NCBI GenBank assembly: GCA_038503035.1
Contig: JAVSML010001088.1
Span: forward strand, 728,564-792,563
DNA: 64,000 nucleotides
Origin: Crocodylus rhombifer
Lineage: Eukaryota; Chordata; Crocodylia; Crocodylidae
Direction: 5' to 3'
Shown: positions 45,455 through 56,399 of the stretch, piece after piece
Layout of the letters: each line of letters begins with the position of its first letter
Position numbering within the stretch: the first letter of the stretch is position 1
Program-made: the position numbers and the translations under genes
Notes under the pieces: generated by a model
Databases searched by the model: none
What the model saw: only the letters and a program-made list of their open reading frames with translations
Told to the model about the DNA's origin: nothing

Positions 45455-48271
45455 ATGACAAATGCAAGGAGTGCCCAGGTAAGAAACAGGGGTCCAGATA
45501 GTCTCCCAAATCATGGGGTGGCACATGCACCAAGGCAAGGCCTTAAATGCCTATATACCAATGCTCATAATATGGGGAACAAACAGGAGGAACTTGTCCT
45601 CAGAATAGCCAGTTCAGACCCAGTCAGAATAGGGCTCCAGAAATATGGTGGGATTCATCCCACGACTGGGCAGTTAGCATTAGGGGCTATAGGTTTTACA
45701 GGCAGGATAGAGAAGGAAAGAAAGATGGAGGTGTGGTGCTGTATGTCAAGGAGCAATATACATCCTCTGCCAGAAGAATGGAGTCAGAGGAGGGGCAAGC
45801 TGAAGTGTTCTGGGTCAAGATACAAGGGGGCCATGGGGAGAGGGATCTATCAGTGGGGGTCTACTACAGACCCCCCAACCAAGGGGAGGAGCTGGACCAG
45901 GAATTTTTGGACCAGCTTGTGTAGGCACTTAAGGCGAGGGATGTAGTTGTCATGGATGATTTAAATTACCCGGACATCTGCTGGGAGGAACAGTCAGTCA
46001 GGTTGGACCATTCCAGGAGGTTCCTGGCCAAGATACAGGACCTCCACTTAATTCAGGAGGTGCACAGTCCCACCAGAGCAAATGCCCTGTTGGACCTGGT
46101 CCTGGCCACAGGCGATGATCTGGTAAGGGACCTCCAGGTTCTTGACCACCCAGGTGATAACGATCATCACTCACTGGATTTCACCATCCAGTGCAGGGTG
46201 TCAAGGGCCTGCAGCAAGGTGGTAGTCCTAGACTTCAAGAGGGCCAACTTCAATGAGTTAAGGAGATTAGTGGAAGAGGCGCTGGGTTTCCTGAGAGCAG
46301 GGGAACTCAGTGCCCAAGATGAGTGATTGTTCCTTAAGAAGACAATAATCAGGGCCCAAGGGGTAACCATCCCAACAACAAGCAAGGGGGGCAAGAATGC
46401 CCGAAAGCCCCCCTGGCTCACCAAAGGCATCTGGAAATGCCTGATTGCCAAAAAGGTGGTGTACAACTGGTGGAAGGGGGGTGCTATCTCCAAAGAGGAG
46501 TATACCTCCTCTGCTCGGCCTGTAGGAGGGCTGTCAGGAAAGCTAAGGCGGACACAGAGCTAGGACTAGCGTCCAAGGTCAAAGATAATAAAAAGTCCCT
46601 TTTCAAATATATAGGGAGGATGAAGAAAGCCCCAGGAAATGTGGGACCCCTGCAAGATTCTCTGCGCAATCTGGTGGTTGTGCCAGAGGAGAAAGCAGAC
46701 CTCTTTAACCAATTCTTCACCTCTGTTTTCTTGTGCAGGGACTGGGACTTTCCCACCATGATGCAAAATGGACTCAAGGGGAATGCTTCCAGACCTCAGG
46801 TTGGGGAGGACCAGGTTAGAGAGCTTCTGGAGGAGCTGGACATGTTCAAATTAGCGGGTCCAGATGCTCTCCACCCCAGGGTGTTGAGGGAGCGAGCACG
46901 GGTTATTGCAGGGCCCTTGGCATGGCTTTACAAGTGCTAGTGGTGCTCGGGCCAGGTGCCAGATGATTGGAAGATAGCCAATGTGGTCCCCATCTTTAAA
47001 AAAAGGAGGAGGGAGGACCCAGGCAACTATAGGCCCATTGGTCTTACCTTAATCCTAGGGAAACTCTTTGAGAAGATCATCATGGAGCACATCTGTGATG
47101 GGCCGGCTTCAGGGATGAGGCTCTAGGGCAACCAGCACGGTTTCATTAGGGGCAGGTCATGTCAGACCAACCTGATTGCCTTTTATGATCAGGTCACAAA
47201 AGCATTGGATGCAGGTGTCGCCATGGACGTAGTCTTTCTGGACTTCAGCAAGTCCTTTGACACCATCTCCCACCCCATCCTCATTAAAAAACTAGGTGGC
47301 TGTGGCATTGATGCCTACACAGTCAGATGGATTGCAGATTGGCTGAAGGGTCATACTCACAGGGTGGTGGTGGACAGGTCATATTCAGCCTGGGGGGAAG
47401 TGGGCAGCGGAGTCCCTCAGGGCTCATTCCTTGGGCCCGTGTTGTTCAATTTCTTTATCAGCGATATAGACGATGGGGTGAAAAGCAACCTGTTTAAATT
47501 TGCTGATGATACCAAAATTTGGGGTGAGGTGAGCATGCTAGTAGGGAGGGAAAGACTGCAGCAAGACTTGGATAGGTTTCAGGGGTGGGCTAACAAAAAC
47601 AGGATGCATTTCAATACTGACAAGTGCAGGGTGCTGCAGTTGGGCAGTAGTAACCAGCAGCACACTTATAAGATGGGAAACTCCCTTTTTGAGAGCTTGG
47701 AGGCAGAAAGGGATCTTGGAGTCATTATTGACTCCAAGATGAACGTGGGCCAACAATGCAAGGTCATGGTTGGCAGGGCTAACCGGACCTTGTCGTGCAT
47801 CCACAGGTGCATCTCAAGTAGGGCCAAGGAAGTGATCCTCCCCCTCTACTGGTCAGGCCACAGCTGGAGTACTGTGTCCAGTTCTGTGTGCCCCTCTTCA
47901 GGAGGGATGTGGACAACATTGAGAGGGTCCAAAGGAGAGCCACCTGCATGATCTGGGAACTACAGGGCAGACTGCGGGACCTGGACCTGTTCAGCCGTCA
48001 CAAGAGAAGGCTGAGGGTGGACCTGGTGACTGTCTATAAACTCACTAGGGGGGGACCAGAAGGGTTTGGGAGAGACCTTGTTTCCCCTAGCATAACAAGT
48101 AATAACGGCCACAAGTTGTTGGAGAGTAGGTTTAGATTAGACATCCATAAGAACTATTTCACAGTTAGGGCAGCTAGGATTTGGAACCAACTTCCAAGGG
48201 ACGTGGTTCTGGGTCCTACCCTGGGGGTCTTTAAGAAGAGGCTTGATACCTACCTAGCTGGAGTCATTTGA
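45455..48271 (+). pseudogene. CR1 ORF2 remnant (endonuclease and reverse transcriptase)
   Basis: The order of domains is conserved but several frame changes break the gene. Endonuclease blocks are CLYTNAHNMGNKQEELVL (45550), DDLNYPDICWEEQ (45955) and DNDHHSLDF (46160). Reverse-transcriptase blocks are DALHPRVLRERARVIAGPLA (46860), FSKSFDTISHPIL (47240), GSGVPQGSFLGPVLFNFFIS (47405) and KFADDTKIWG (47497). The C-terminal part ends RLDTYLAGVI at 48271. Catalytic Asp residues of the -DD box remain, but the protein cannot be made as one chain. Confidence 0.88.
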
Positions 48272-48339
48272 GCCCAGTTTTTCTCCTGCCCAACTACTCA
48301 CTTACAACTGTAGTAAACCGGGACCCCTTTTAGGGACTG

Positions 48340-48775
48340 ATATTATCCTGTGACACCCACCCCCTGGTTGTCATTGTGAGACTGGAAGTCCTGCCCCTGA
48401 CCTTTTCTACCTGAAGTCCTTCCTCTCACCCCGGAAGTACTCCTTTGGTGGTGGTGGTGGGGGGGTTACCATCTTGGAACTGGAAAAAAGCCAAATCATA
48501 TACTAGTCAAACATCTATTATAACGTATTTTAATTTTATTTCAGAAAATATTTTTGTCCTATTTATGTGTGTTTGCATAGTGTGTATATAGAGGTGATTG
48601 TGTATTACCTCAAAATACAGTCTTACTCTTGTATAGTGTGTGTGGGGGTGGGTAAGGGGGAATATGTGGGGGGATGTGGTTGGGGAGTGGGTGTGGGGGG
48701 TGGATGTGTGTATGGGTAAGGGTGAGGGTGTATGTGTACATGTGGGAGGGTATGTATTGGGGTAAGGGACCCACC
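48340..48775 (+). repeat. Interspersed repeat with G-rich, GT-rich tail (copy 2)
   Basis: The same family as 38-745, in opposite orientation. GACTGGAAGTCCTGCCCCTG and GGAAGTACTCCTTTGG lead into an AT-rich middle and then a G-rich tail (48635-48770). Runs of three or more G are spaced closely in the tail and could form G-quadruplexes. A tail-like piece also occurs at 54437-54510. Confidence 0.6.
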
Positions 48776-49489
48776 TAGACCTTCATCCTGGAGGCCACCC
48801 TTGCCTTTCCTATAGGTTCTCATCTGGACTAAATGCCCAGTATCTGGATTTGGGACTGGTGAATCTAGGTGTACACCTTTCATCAGCAAAAGGGCAAATG
48901 GTTAGGGCTTAAATGGGTGGAAGATTCCTAATATGGATCAACAGCCACTAAGCTCCAGGCTCCTGGTGAAGGATCCTCTTTGGACAATGGCAGGAACCAT
49001 ATAGCTGAGTTGCAGGGCAGACGGAGTCGCGGCTCTCCACTGGGTAAAGGTTGCAGCATCCCAGAGTGTGCATCTTACTTGTATGCACCACAGGTTGCAT
49101 ATTAAATTATTTTGCACAGACAGTCTACTGGTACCAACAGTTTCCACCTTCCCAGTACTTCACCATCATCATCCACTACCCTTCACCAAAAGATTTGTGA
49201 CGAGAGTTTCCTAGGCAGTACCGACAGACCTAAGAAGCTGGAAGCCAGAAGCCAGCAATCTCCACATGAGCAGCCTAGGTGGGACAGTCACATGACTCTT
49301 GCTTGATGACGGGAACATGAGGTCCTTCCTAGGTGATCAGGTGTCCCTATTTAGGGAAGCCCTGCCTCCCTCAATCTGAGGAGATCCCTATCAAAGTTGG
49401 GGTAAAAAAGGTTCGGGTTCGCCTTTCACCAACTCTTGGCTGGTTTCCCATGATCAGCGGGATCTCCTTTTAAAGTGGAAGAAACAATC
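48776..49489. other. Intergenic, no recognised feature
   Basis: Nothing nameable between the G-rich repeat and the non-CR1 LINE. Confidence 0.45.
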
Positions 49490-49499
49490 ACAAAATGGA

Positions 49500-50290
49500 C
49501 AGAAACTGACAATAAGATGCTGGACTGTTCATACATTACTTGACTGAAAGATATATCATGCCCACAGAAAAAATGCATTAGTAGCAAAAGAGCTGCACAG
49601 GTATCAAATAGATATTGCTGCCTTATCTGAGACTAGGCTACATGACAGCAGGGTGCTTACAGAAAAAGAATACATTTTTCTACTAGTCAGGTTACAAGGC
49701 AGACCAAAACACCAGACTATATGGGGTAGGACTTGCAATAGCAAACTCCATTGCTAATAACCTACCACAACAACCTGTGTCAATATCTGAGTACCTAATG
49801 ATATTGAGGATACCGCTGTCCCACAACAACTTTTTGGCAAAAATAATCACCTATATGCCAACTCTACTTGCTCCTGACAAAACAAAGAGTCAGTTGTACA
49901 GCCAGTTGAGTGACACTGTAAGAAACATACCCAACAATGATAAAATCCAACTATTAGGTGACTTCAGTGCATGCACTGGAGATAACTACACCACTTGGAA
50001 CAGAGTCATGGGGAAATGAGGTGGGTCTCTAAACATAAACGGAAAACTACTCCTAACACTCTGCACAGACTTTGAATTTGCTATTACGAACACCTTTTTT
50101 AACATGCCAAAAATGTGGTTCTACTCTTGGCAGCACCCTCAGTCTAAACGATGGCACCTTCTAGACTACATCATCATTTGTCACAAAGACCTAAGGGAAG
50201 TTTACATTACCAGAGTTATGAGAGGCATAGAATGCACTATGAATCATCAGCTTGTCCATACTAAACTGAACATCAGGATTCATCCTAAAT
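49500..50290 (+). pseudogene. Endonuclease domain of the non-CR1 LINE
   Basis: With a few frame changes the translation reads ALVAKELHRYQIDIAALSET followed by RL, then AKIITYMPTLL, IQLLGDFSACTGDN, MWFYSWQHPQSKRWHLLDYI and MNHQLVHTKLNI. These are the successive endonuclease motifs (SET, GDFNA, W-HPRS--WH-LDY, DH-LV) of this LINE type. The GDFNA Asn is Ser and the DH motif is NH, so catalysis is lost. Confidence 0.75.
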
Positions 50291-50646
50291 AGAAGGTTGC
50301 TCCAAAACCAAACCTAAGTGTCACTTTTTCAAAACTTTGCATGGGTGAGGGGAGAACTCAGTTAGCAATTTCCACTCTTGATGTAATATCAAACTGTGCT
50401 AATACAAGAGCAAGTGGAACTGTCGATGAAAGGTGAGGCACTTTGTGAACTGCAGTGTGATCAGCAGCTAAAGAAATACTTACTGTCCCAACTGGATGAA
50501 ACATGGACTGTTTTGATGCAAACAACAACAATATTCAAGCATTCCTTGTCACCCATTGAGCCTTGTGGCCCATTGAGCCATGAAGAAAGTTAAACTGAAC
50601 AACCCCTCCTCCCTCGTGGCTGCAGAAACCTTCAAGAATCAAAATT

Positions 50647-51433
50647 ATAGAAATCATAGAAATTAAGGACTGGAAGGGATCTTGAAAGATCATCAAGGCA
50701 AAAATACTGCTGAGATCAAATGATCCCAGCAAAGTGTCCGTCCAGTTTCCTCTTGAACACTTCTAAGGTTGGGGACTGCACCACCTCCATGGGAAGTAAA
50801 TTCCAGATTCTGGTCACCCTTTCTGTAAAGAAGTTCTTCCTCTACATCCAACCTGAAACTATCCTCTAATGGTTTATGGCCATTGCTCCTTGCCCCGCCC
50901 CCCCGGAGGGGCACCTTAGTGAACAGTTTTTCTCCCAGCTCCTGATATTCACCCCTTATATACTTATAGATGGCCACCAAGTCCCCTCAGTCTTTTCTTC
51001 CTCAGGCTGCAAAGTCCCAGATCTTTAGTCTTTCCTCATAAAGTTTGTTCCCCAGGCTCTTAATCATTCTTGTGGTCCTTCTCTGGACCCTTTCAAGATT
51101 CTCCACATCTTTTTTAAGTGCAGCACCCAGAACTGGACACAGTACTCCAGCTGGGGGTCTCACCAGTGCCAAGTAGAGAGGAAGTATCACTTCCTTAGCC
51201 CTGCTTGTGACACATTGGCTAATGAATCCCAGTAAGCTATTAGCTCTGTTGACTACAGTGTCTTTTTCATCCTGTCATCAACCATAACCCCTTTCAAGGT
51301 CCCTTTCAGCCATTGTACTGGCCAGGACATCTCCTTCTAACCTATATTCATGTTGCTGGGTACTTCTCCCCAGAAGAAGCACTCTGCATTTATTCTTATT
51401 GAGCTACATCTGGTTCTGCTCTGCCCACCAAGA
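50647..51433 (-). mobile_element. CR1 LINE inserted in the non-CR1 LINE
   Basis: Minus-strand CR1 3' part, with blocks LEDSFRLDVEEELL and KYIRGEYQELGEKLFTKVPL and a GVLCPVLGAALKKDVENLER block. The direct repeat aatcaaaatt flanks it (50637-50646 and 51434-51443), which is the target duplication. The host LINE reading resumes right after it. Confidence 0.85.
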
Positions 51434-52607
51434 AATCAAAATTTGAAGTGCAGAAAAAGATGTGGGAAATGGAGGACACTTGGTGGCGGAACAAAGCAAC
51501 AGAACTAAAAGTTCTTGCTGATACAAATAACACCCAAGGTTTTTTTTTAGGAGTTAAAGTCCATTTATGGACCACAAATAGCCAGTACCTGTCCAATCCT
51601 GTCCACCGATGGCACTGTCCTTCTGAATGATTACAGTTTAATATTAGAAAGATGGAAAGAACATTGTTGTGACCCTACTAAATCATGAGCTCAGCATAAA
51701 TGATCAAATAGTAGACTCAATCGAGAAAAGACTAGCTCAACTTGAAAATCCCCCAACTCCTGAAGGGGAAGTGGTTCAGGGAGCTATGCTGTGTATGAAG
51801 GTGGATGAGACCACCTGAGGAGAGAAATCCAGGTGGGGTTCAATTAGGAGGATTCTGGGGCCCAGTGGAGGGGGCTGGTGAAGATGATAACATCGAGATG
51901 CTATCTGCGAGACTTGGGCTGCGGTGTAGGGGAGGAATGGAGCCACAAATAGGCCCTCTGGGATTGGGGCAGGAAATGGGCATCCTTCCACTTAATTAAA
52001 TCATTAACTAATTAATTAAAACAAGGCATAGTGGCCGAGAAGGTGGGCAGTTAGCCCAGAAACAGGTGGGCAGGCCACAGTTAAATTGGCCCCAAGAAGT
52101 TCCCCCTGTTACATACCTCCATCACAACCAGGAATAAAATTGAATGGCAGCCATTTAAACAACATCAGGTCCTTTTGTTACCTAGGTGCACAATTACCAA
52201 GGACACCAGCACTGACAAAGAACTTTCAGTATGCTTAAAGACAGCTGCCTCAGCTTTCAGTTGCCTACAAAAAAGACTATGAACAAGATGGGGGGTGGTC
52301 AAAGTGTCTACAAAATCCCAAGTTTACAGAGCTGTTGTGTTCCTTTGTCTTCTATACTTGTTAGAGACCTGCCCCCTTTATGGTCTCTATATCAAAAAAC
52401 TTAACTGCTTGGAACAATGCCACTGTTGTAGCATAATGGGAATTAAATGGTTGGACAAAATCATCAACAACAAAGTACTTGGCAGGCAGTCATGCCAAGC
52501 ATGGAAGCTATGAGGCAAATAAACTGAGTCAGCCACATCATATGTATGGAAAACAAGCCTAAGTTAGTTCTGTACAGTGAATTTGAAAAAGGCAGTAGGA
52601 AGGTTGG

Positions 52608-54144
52608 TGTAGCAGGGCACTAAGGTGCCTGCTACTGAATAGTAGTGAATGGGCCCAGCTGCCACTCACCAGGGCAGCGCAGGTGGCAGTTGCTACGGCA
52701 ACAGTGTGGGTCAGCTGACCGCCGGGGGGGGGCAGGGCCTGGCCTTTATAAACATCAAGGCCAAGGCCAGAGTCAGTTCCCCTGTTGGCAGCCTAGGAGG
52801 AAGAAGCCTGATGGCCGGAGAGCACTGGCTTGATAACATTGGTTGGGAGAAACTCCGATGAGGAGATGAGAGAAGGATTGCCAGGTCGGCTCAAGATTTA
52901 TGTTGTAGCCAAGGGGCTTTGAGTTTCTGTTGTGCTTGGAAGTTTGTGTTGCCACACCCAGGAAGGGGAGATTTTGGATTTGTGTTTATTGTTACACCGG
53001 AGGACCGGGCGAGGCTGTAGGGGTGGAAGAGGCCTCAATAGGAGCTCCCCCAGTAAAGTGGGGGTGTTCCTGGCACTACAGGGGGTGCCATGTTTGGGGG
53101 TCTCCTGACCCCAGCCCAGCGTGGGCAGTTTCGGGAGGAGCTCGGCATAGGCAGAAGCCCCAGTGGGGCATAGGCCCGAAGAGACGGGTCTGGGGGCCAG
53201 CTAAGGCTAAGGCCGCCTGAGCCCCAACCCTGGGAAGCCCGAGTCGGGCACAGAAGGCCCCAGTGGGGCGTAGGCCCGAGTTGGGCATAGACAGGCCCGA
53301 GTGTGGGCGGGGAGTGCAAGGGGCGCGACCACAGGCCCGAGTTGGGCACAGAAGGCCCCAGTACGGGCGCGAGGAGCGTGAGCAAAGGCCCCAGAGAGGG
53401 CAAGGGGCATGGGAAGTGCGGCACAGAGTGAGGAGCGCGGCAGAGGCCCCAGAGAGGGCAACGGGTGCTATAAGCATAGCACAGGCCCCAGAGAGGACAA
53501 TGGGCGCAAGAGGTGTGGCATGAGCGCGAGAGGCGTGATATAGGCCCAGAGGGGCGAGGAGGCATGAGAAGTGTGGTATGAGCGCGAGAGGCGTGATATA
53601 GGCCCAAAGGGGCGAGGAAGCGCGAGAGGCATGGCACAAGCGTGAGAGGCGTGAGAGGCACGGCACGAGCGCGAGAGGTGTGATATAGGCCCAGTGGGGC
53701 GCACAACCCAGGAAAGGGTCAAGGGGCCAGGCACAGCTGCAGGCCACCTGAGCCCCAAGGAGCGAGGGGCGCGGGCGAGGGCCCCAATGCAGGCAGAGAG
53801 CACAAGAGGTGCAGGTACAGGCCCGAGTGCAGGCGAAGAGGGTGTAGTGGAGCCGGCCCCGGGAGAGGGCGTGTATATCGAAGCAAGCCCAGAGAGAGAG
53901 AGCGGGCTGCTTAGGACAGCCTTGGGGGCAGGCCGGCGAGGGCCAGCACGGGAAGTGGCCTGGAATCGGGGTAGAGTAAGACTGGCCCCATGCCAAGGGG
54001 GAAAGAGAAGGCAGTCTCCCTAATCGAACCAATAAGATCAAAGACATGGCGGGCGAGACGGAGGATGCGTTAAGGACCCTGACTTGGCACGGTAGGCAGG
54101 GGCCCTCAGGGGAGGTCACGGCATCCCAAGGCCGGCCTGCCACA
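52608..54144 (+). mobile_element. Solo LTR, family A copy 1, with tandem-repeat expansion
   Basis: A 1537-bp insertion starts TGTAGCAGGG and ends CCTGCCACA. The 5-bp duplication gttgg flanks it (52603-52607 and 54145-54149), and the interrupted LINE reads straight across. A TATA box (TTTATAAAC, 52745-52753) about 140 bp from the start marks the U3 promoter and sets the orientation. The middle (about 53110-53760) is a GC-rich tandem array with words such as GCGCGAGAGGCGTGATATAG. No internal retroviral genes; long antisense frames through the array are compositional. Confidence 0.78.
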
Positions 54145-54511
54145 GTTGGCCATCCCAAACTTCGCTACAAGGACTGCATTAAGTGATACATTAAAGTCTG
54201 CTGGGCTAGACTTAATGTCTTGGGAAGATATGGCTCATGATAGGTGAGCTTGGCTCTCTGCTACAAAGGAAGCGGAACAAGCAACAGAACATCATCATGC
54301 CACCTTGGCTGACAGTAGGAGGGAATGTAGACATCAACTTGCCCTGGCACATTTCCTAAACCCTACATGTGGAAACTGATTTCCAGTATCAGTAGTAGTC
54401 ATACCCCATGAATATGAGTGACAATCATTCAAGGAAGAGCGTGGGTGTGTGTGTGGGTATGGGGGTTGTGGGACTGTGTGGCGGGGCTGTGGAAGGCTAT
54501 GGGTGTGTGGG

Positions 54512-56399
54512 TCAGTAATTTCCCATCTTCTCAATTGAGTTTTGTAGCCTCTGCTACTACAGCTACACTAATAATAACAATAATCAAGTTAAATAATTTC
54601 AAACTATCTTGAATATGTCTACATGAGCTTCAGTCACTTCAGTAATTGCAATGTGCAGGTACCAACTGAGGTTTATATTTTGCTGTTTGTTACTGATAAA
54701 GACTAACTTCAAGAAGTAGTCTGATATTTTTAAAGCCTGTATTAACTTTACTTGGAGCAAGATGGAAACAGTTCCATGACTGCAGATTTATTCAAGTGGC
54801 ACTTACTTTTTGCAGTCCTAAACATTATAAATGTTTTAGTGCTGACTCAAAGAGGTAGTTCTGACTTATTCTAACCACTACCATTATATGAATAATTTAC
54901 AATGACAAATATATTATTTTCAGCCCCTTTCTTGTTTGCACAGTATCAACAAAGGCTTAAACGATATTCAATTATTAGTTTGAAGTGATTTGTTAAATGA
55001 TTTGTATGAATATACTACTTGATCATGAATTTCTCAACCCATAGTTTGCATACAAATGATTTGCTGAAACTTTTAGGGTATTCTATTTTCCTAATAGTAG
55101 CATAACAAGGAGTGGGCGAGTGGTAAACCAGTCCCATGGGCTGATTTAGAGGTGGCACCAGAATGGTAGCCCCCAGGGACCCTGTCCAGTAGCAGAAACA
55201 GCTGCCAGTGAAGCAGCAACAGAAGCTGCTGGTGAGGAGGTTGCACAAGGCAGCTGCACCGTGGCGGCACCAATAGTAGCGGCCAGAGTCTTTTGAGTCT
55301 AGTCAGACTCTTCCCCATTCCTCCCACCCCTGCTCCCCAGCCCTCAGCACACACACCTTGCTCAAGGTGCCAAAATTCTGGTTATGCCTCTTAATGTTCT
55401 ATTCAATTATGGAATTGATAAATTAAGGGATATTGCATAATTGGGTGATTATACAACAGACAAAAATTATGAAGTTGGACATGGAATGATTTCTGATATA
55501 AATATTTGTGTGGATTTGTTTGTTTGAGTGATCCCAACACTTCCTATCCAGAAATATTCATATGCATAAAAAATTGATACCATGACTATTAAAAATAAAA
55601 TACATATGGTTTTAATTACTATTAAAGAACATATATGATTTGTATCAAATATTTATGTTTCTTAGCAATGTTTGCCCAGCTTCAAACACAACAAAGCCAG
55701 CTTTGACTCATGACAGCAAATTAAGGGACAGATTCCAATAACGTTTTCTCTCAAAAACGCTTGTTGTTCTTTAAGCTTTTCTAATTATTTCAAAGTCTGC
55801 CTAATGCAAACAATAAAGAATCTTGTCTGAAAATAATGAGAAGTAATGGAATACAGTGTGCGTGTGTACACCCCCCCCCCCCCCCCCCCACAGAACAGAC
55901 TTTTAGCAAAAACAAAAGGAAAAGGGACCCCTTTTTTTTAAATTTTTTTCTTAAATTCCCGGGACAGGGGGGGGGGGGAAGTTTAATTAGAGCATCTCCA
56001 AGAGCCGCTCTATATAAAGTACCCATAGCATCCTGTGTATTAAGCATTCTGCACTTCAAATTGGCAGCAAGGGTGCTTTACCTAAGCTCAGTCAATAAAC
56101 TTTTGTTAAAGTGCTCTGCCACCATTTTGACGTGCAGGGATGCTGAATATATGAGACATGAAGGTTAGCAGAGCATGCTAATTAGCACGCTCCAACACAC
56201 TTGATTAATTGATAAATTACAACACATCAGAGTAGCATTCCCATATGTGTACAGGCAGCCCCAGTTTCCAAACAATTCAGGCTTTTTATAATTAAGCTCG
56301 GTTCTAGTCTTAGAAACAGGAAAACTAACTTTATAAAATTGTATGTGGTTGGAAATCTGATGCATTGTTGTCCAAGGCAATGGTACCTACATTACATGA
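54512..56399. other. Intergenic; homopolymers and an unclassified repeat-like block
   Basis: 55085-55390 is GC-richer and repeat-like, without defined ends. 55871-55889 is a run of 19 C and 55967-55978 a run of 12 G. 56040-56200 shares scattered words with 61590-61740 and may be a dispersed MITE. No gene seen. Confidence 0.4.

Larger units (their letters stand above)
43566..48285 (+). mobile_element. Near-full-length CR1 LINE, decayed
   Basis: In plus-strand order it holds a duplicated 5' region (43566-44270), a broken ORF1 (44395-45390), a broken ORF2 (45455-48271) and a 3' UTR to about 48285. It lacks the long open frames of the intact element at 29228-33868. The reverse transcriptase has FADDTKIWG, not FTDD, so it belongs to a different subfamily. 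Confidence 0.85.
49490..54440 (+). mobile_element. Non-CR1 APE-type LINE (copy 1), multiply interrupted
   Basis: A plus-strand LINE unlike CR1, of the kind often labelled craniofacial-development-protein-2-like in reptiles. The endonuclease is at 49500-50290. A post-endonuclease segment lies at 51434-51775 (WWRNKATELKVLADTN). The post-RT C-terminal region is at 52125-52602 (KSQVYRAVVFLCLLYLLETC and KKLNCLEQCHC). The terminal part is at 54150-54430. A CR1 (50647-51433) and a solo LTR (52608-54144) interrupt it. The reverse-transcriptase core that should lie near 51780-52125 is replaced by about 350 bp of unrecognised sequence. Clade (RTE-like or other) is uncertain. Confidence 0.7.

Noticed and set aside
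53076..54158. 360-aa open frame (minus) and overlapping 223-, 111- and 84-aa frames
   Set aside because: They run through the GC-rich tandem array of an LTR. The repeated residues (SRAHATPLAP-like) are the array read in frame, with no domain and a wrong-strand orientation to the LTR.
55871..55978. C19 and G12 runs as a designed hairpin
   Set aside because: The intervening 77 bp and flanks are not otherwise inverted, so two independent homopolymers are more likely.
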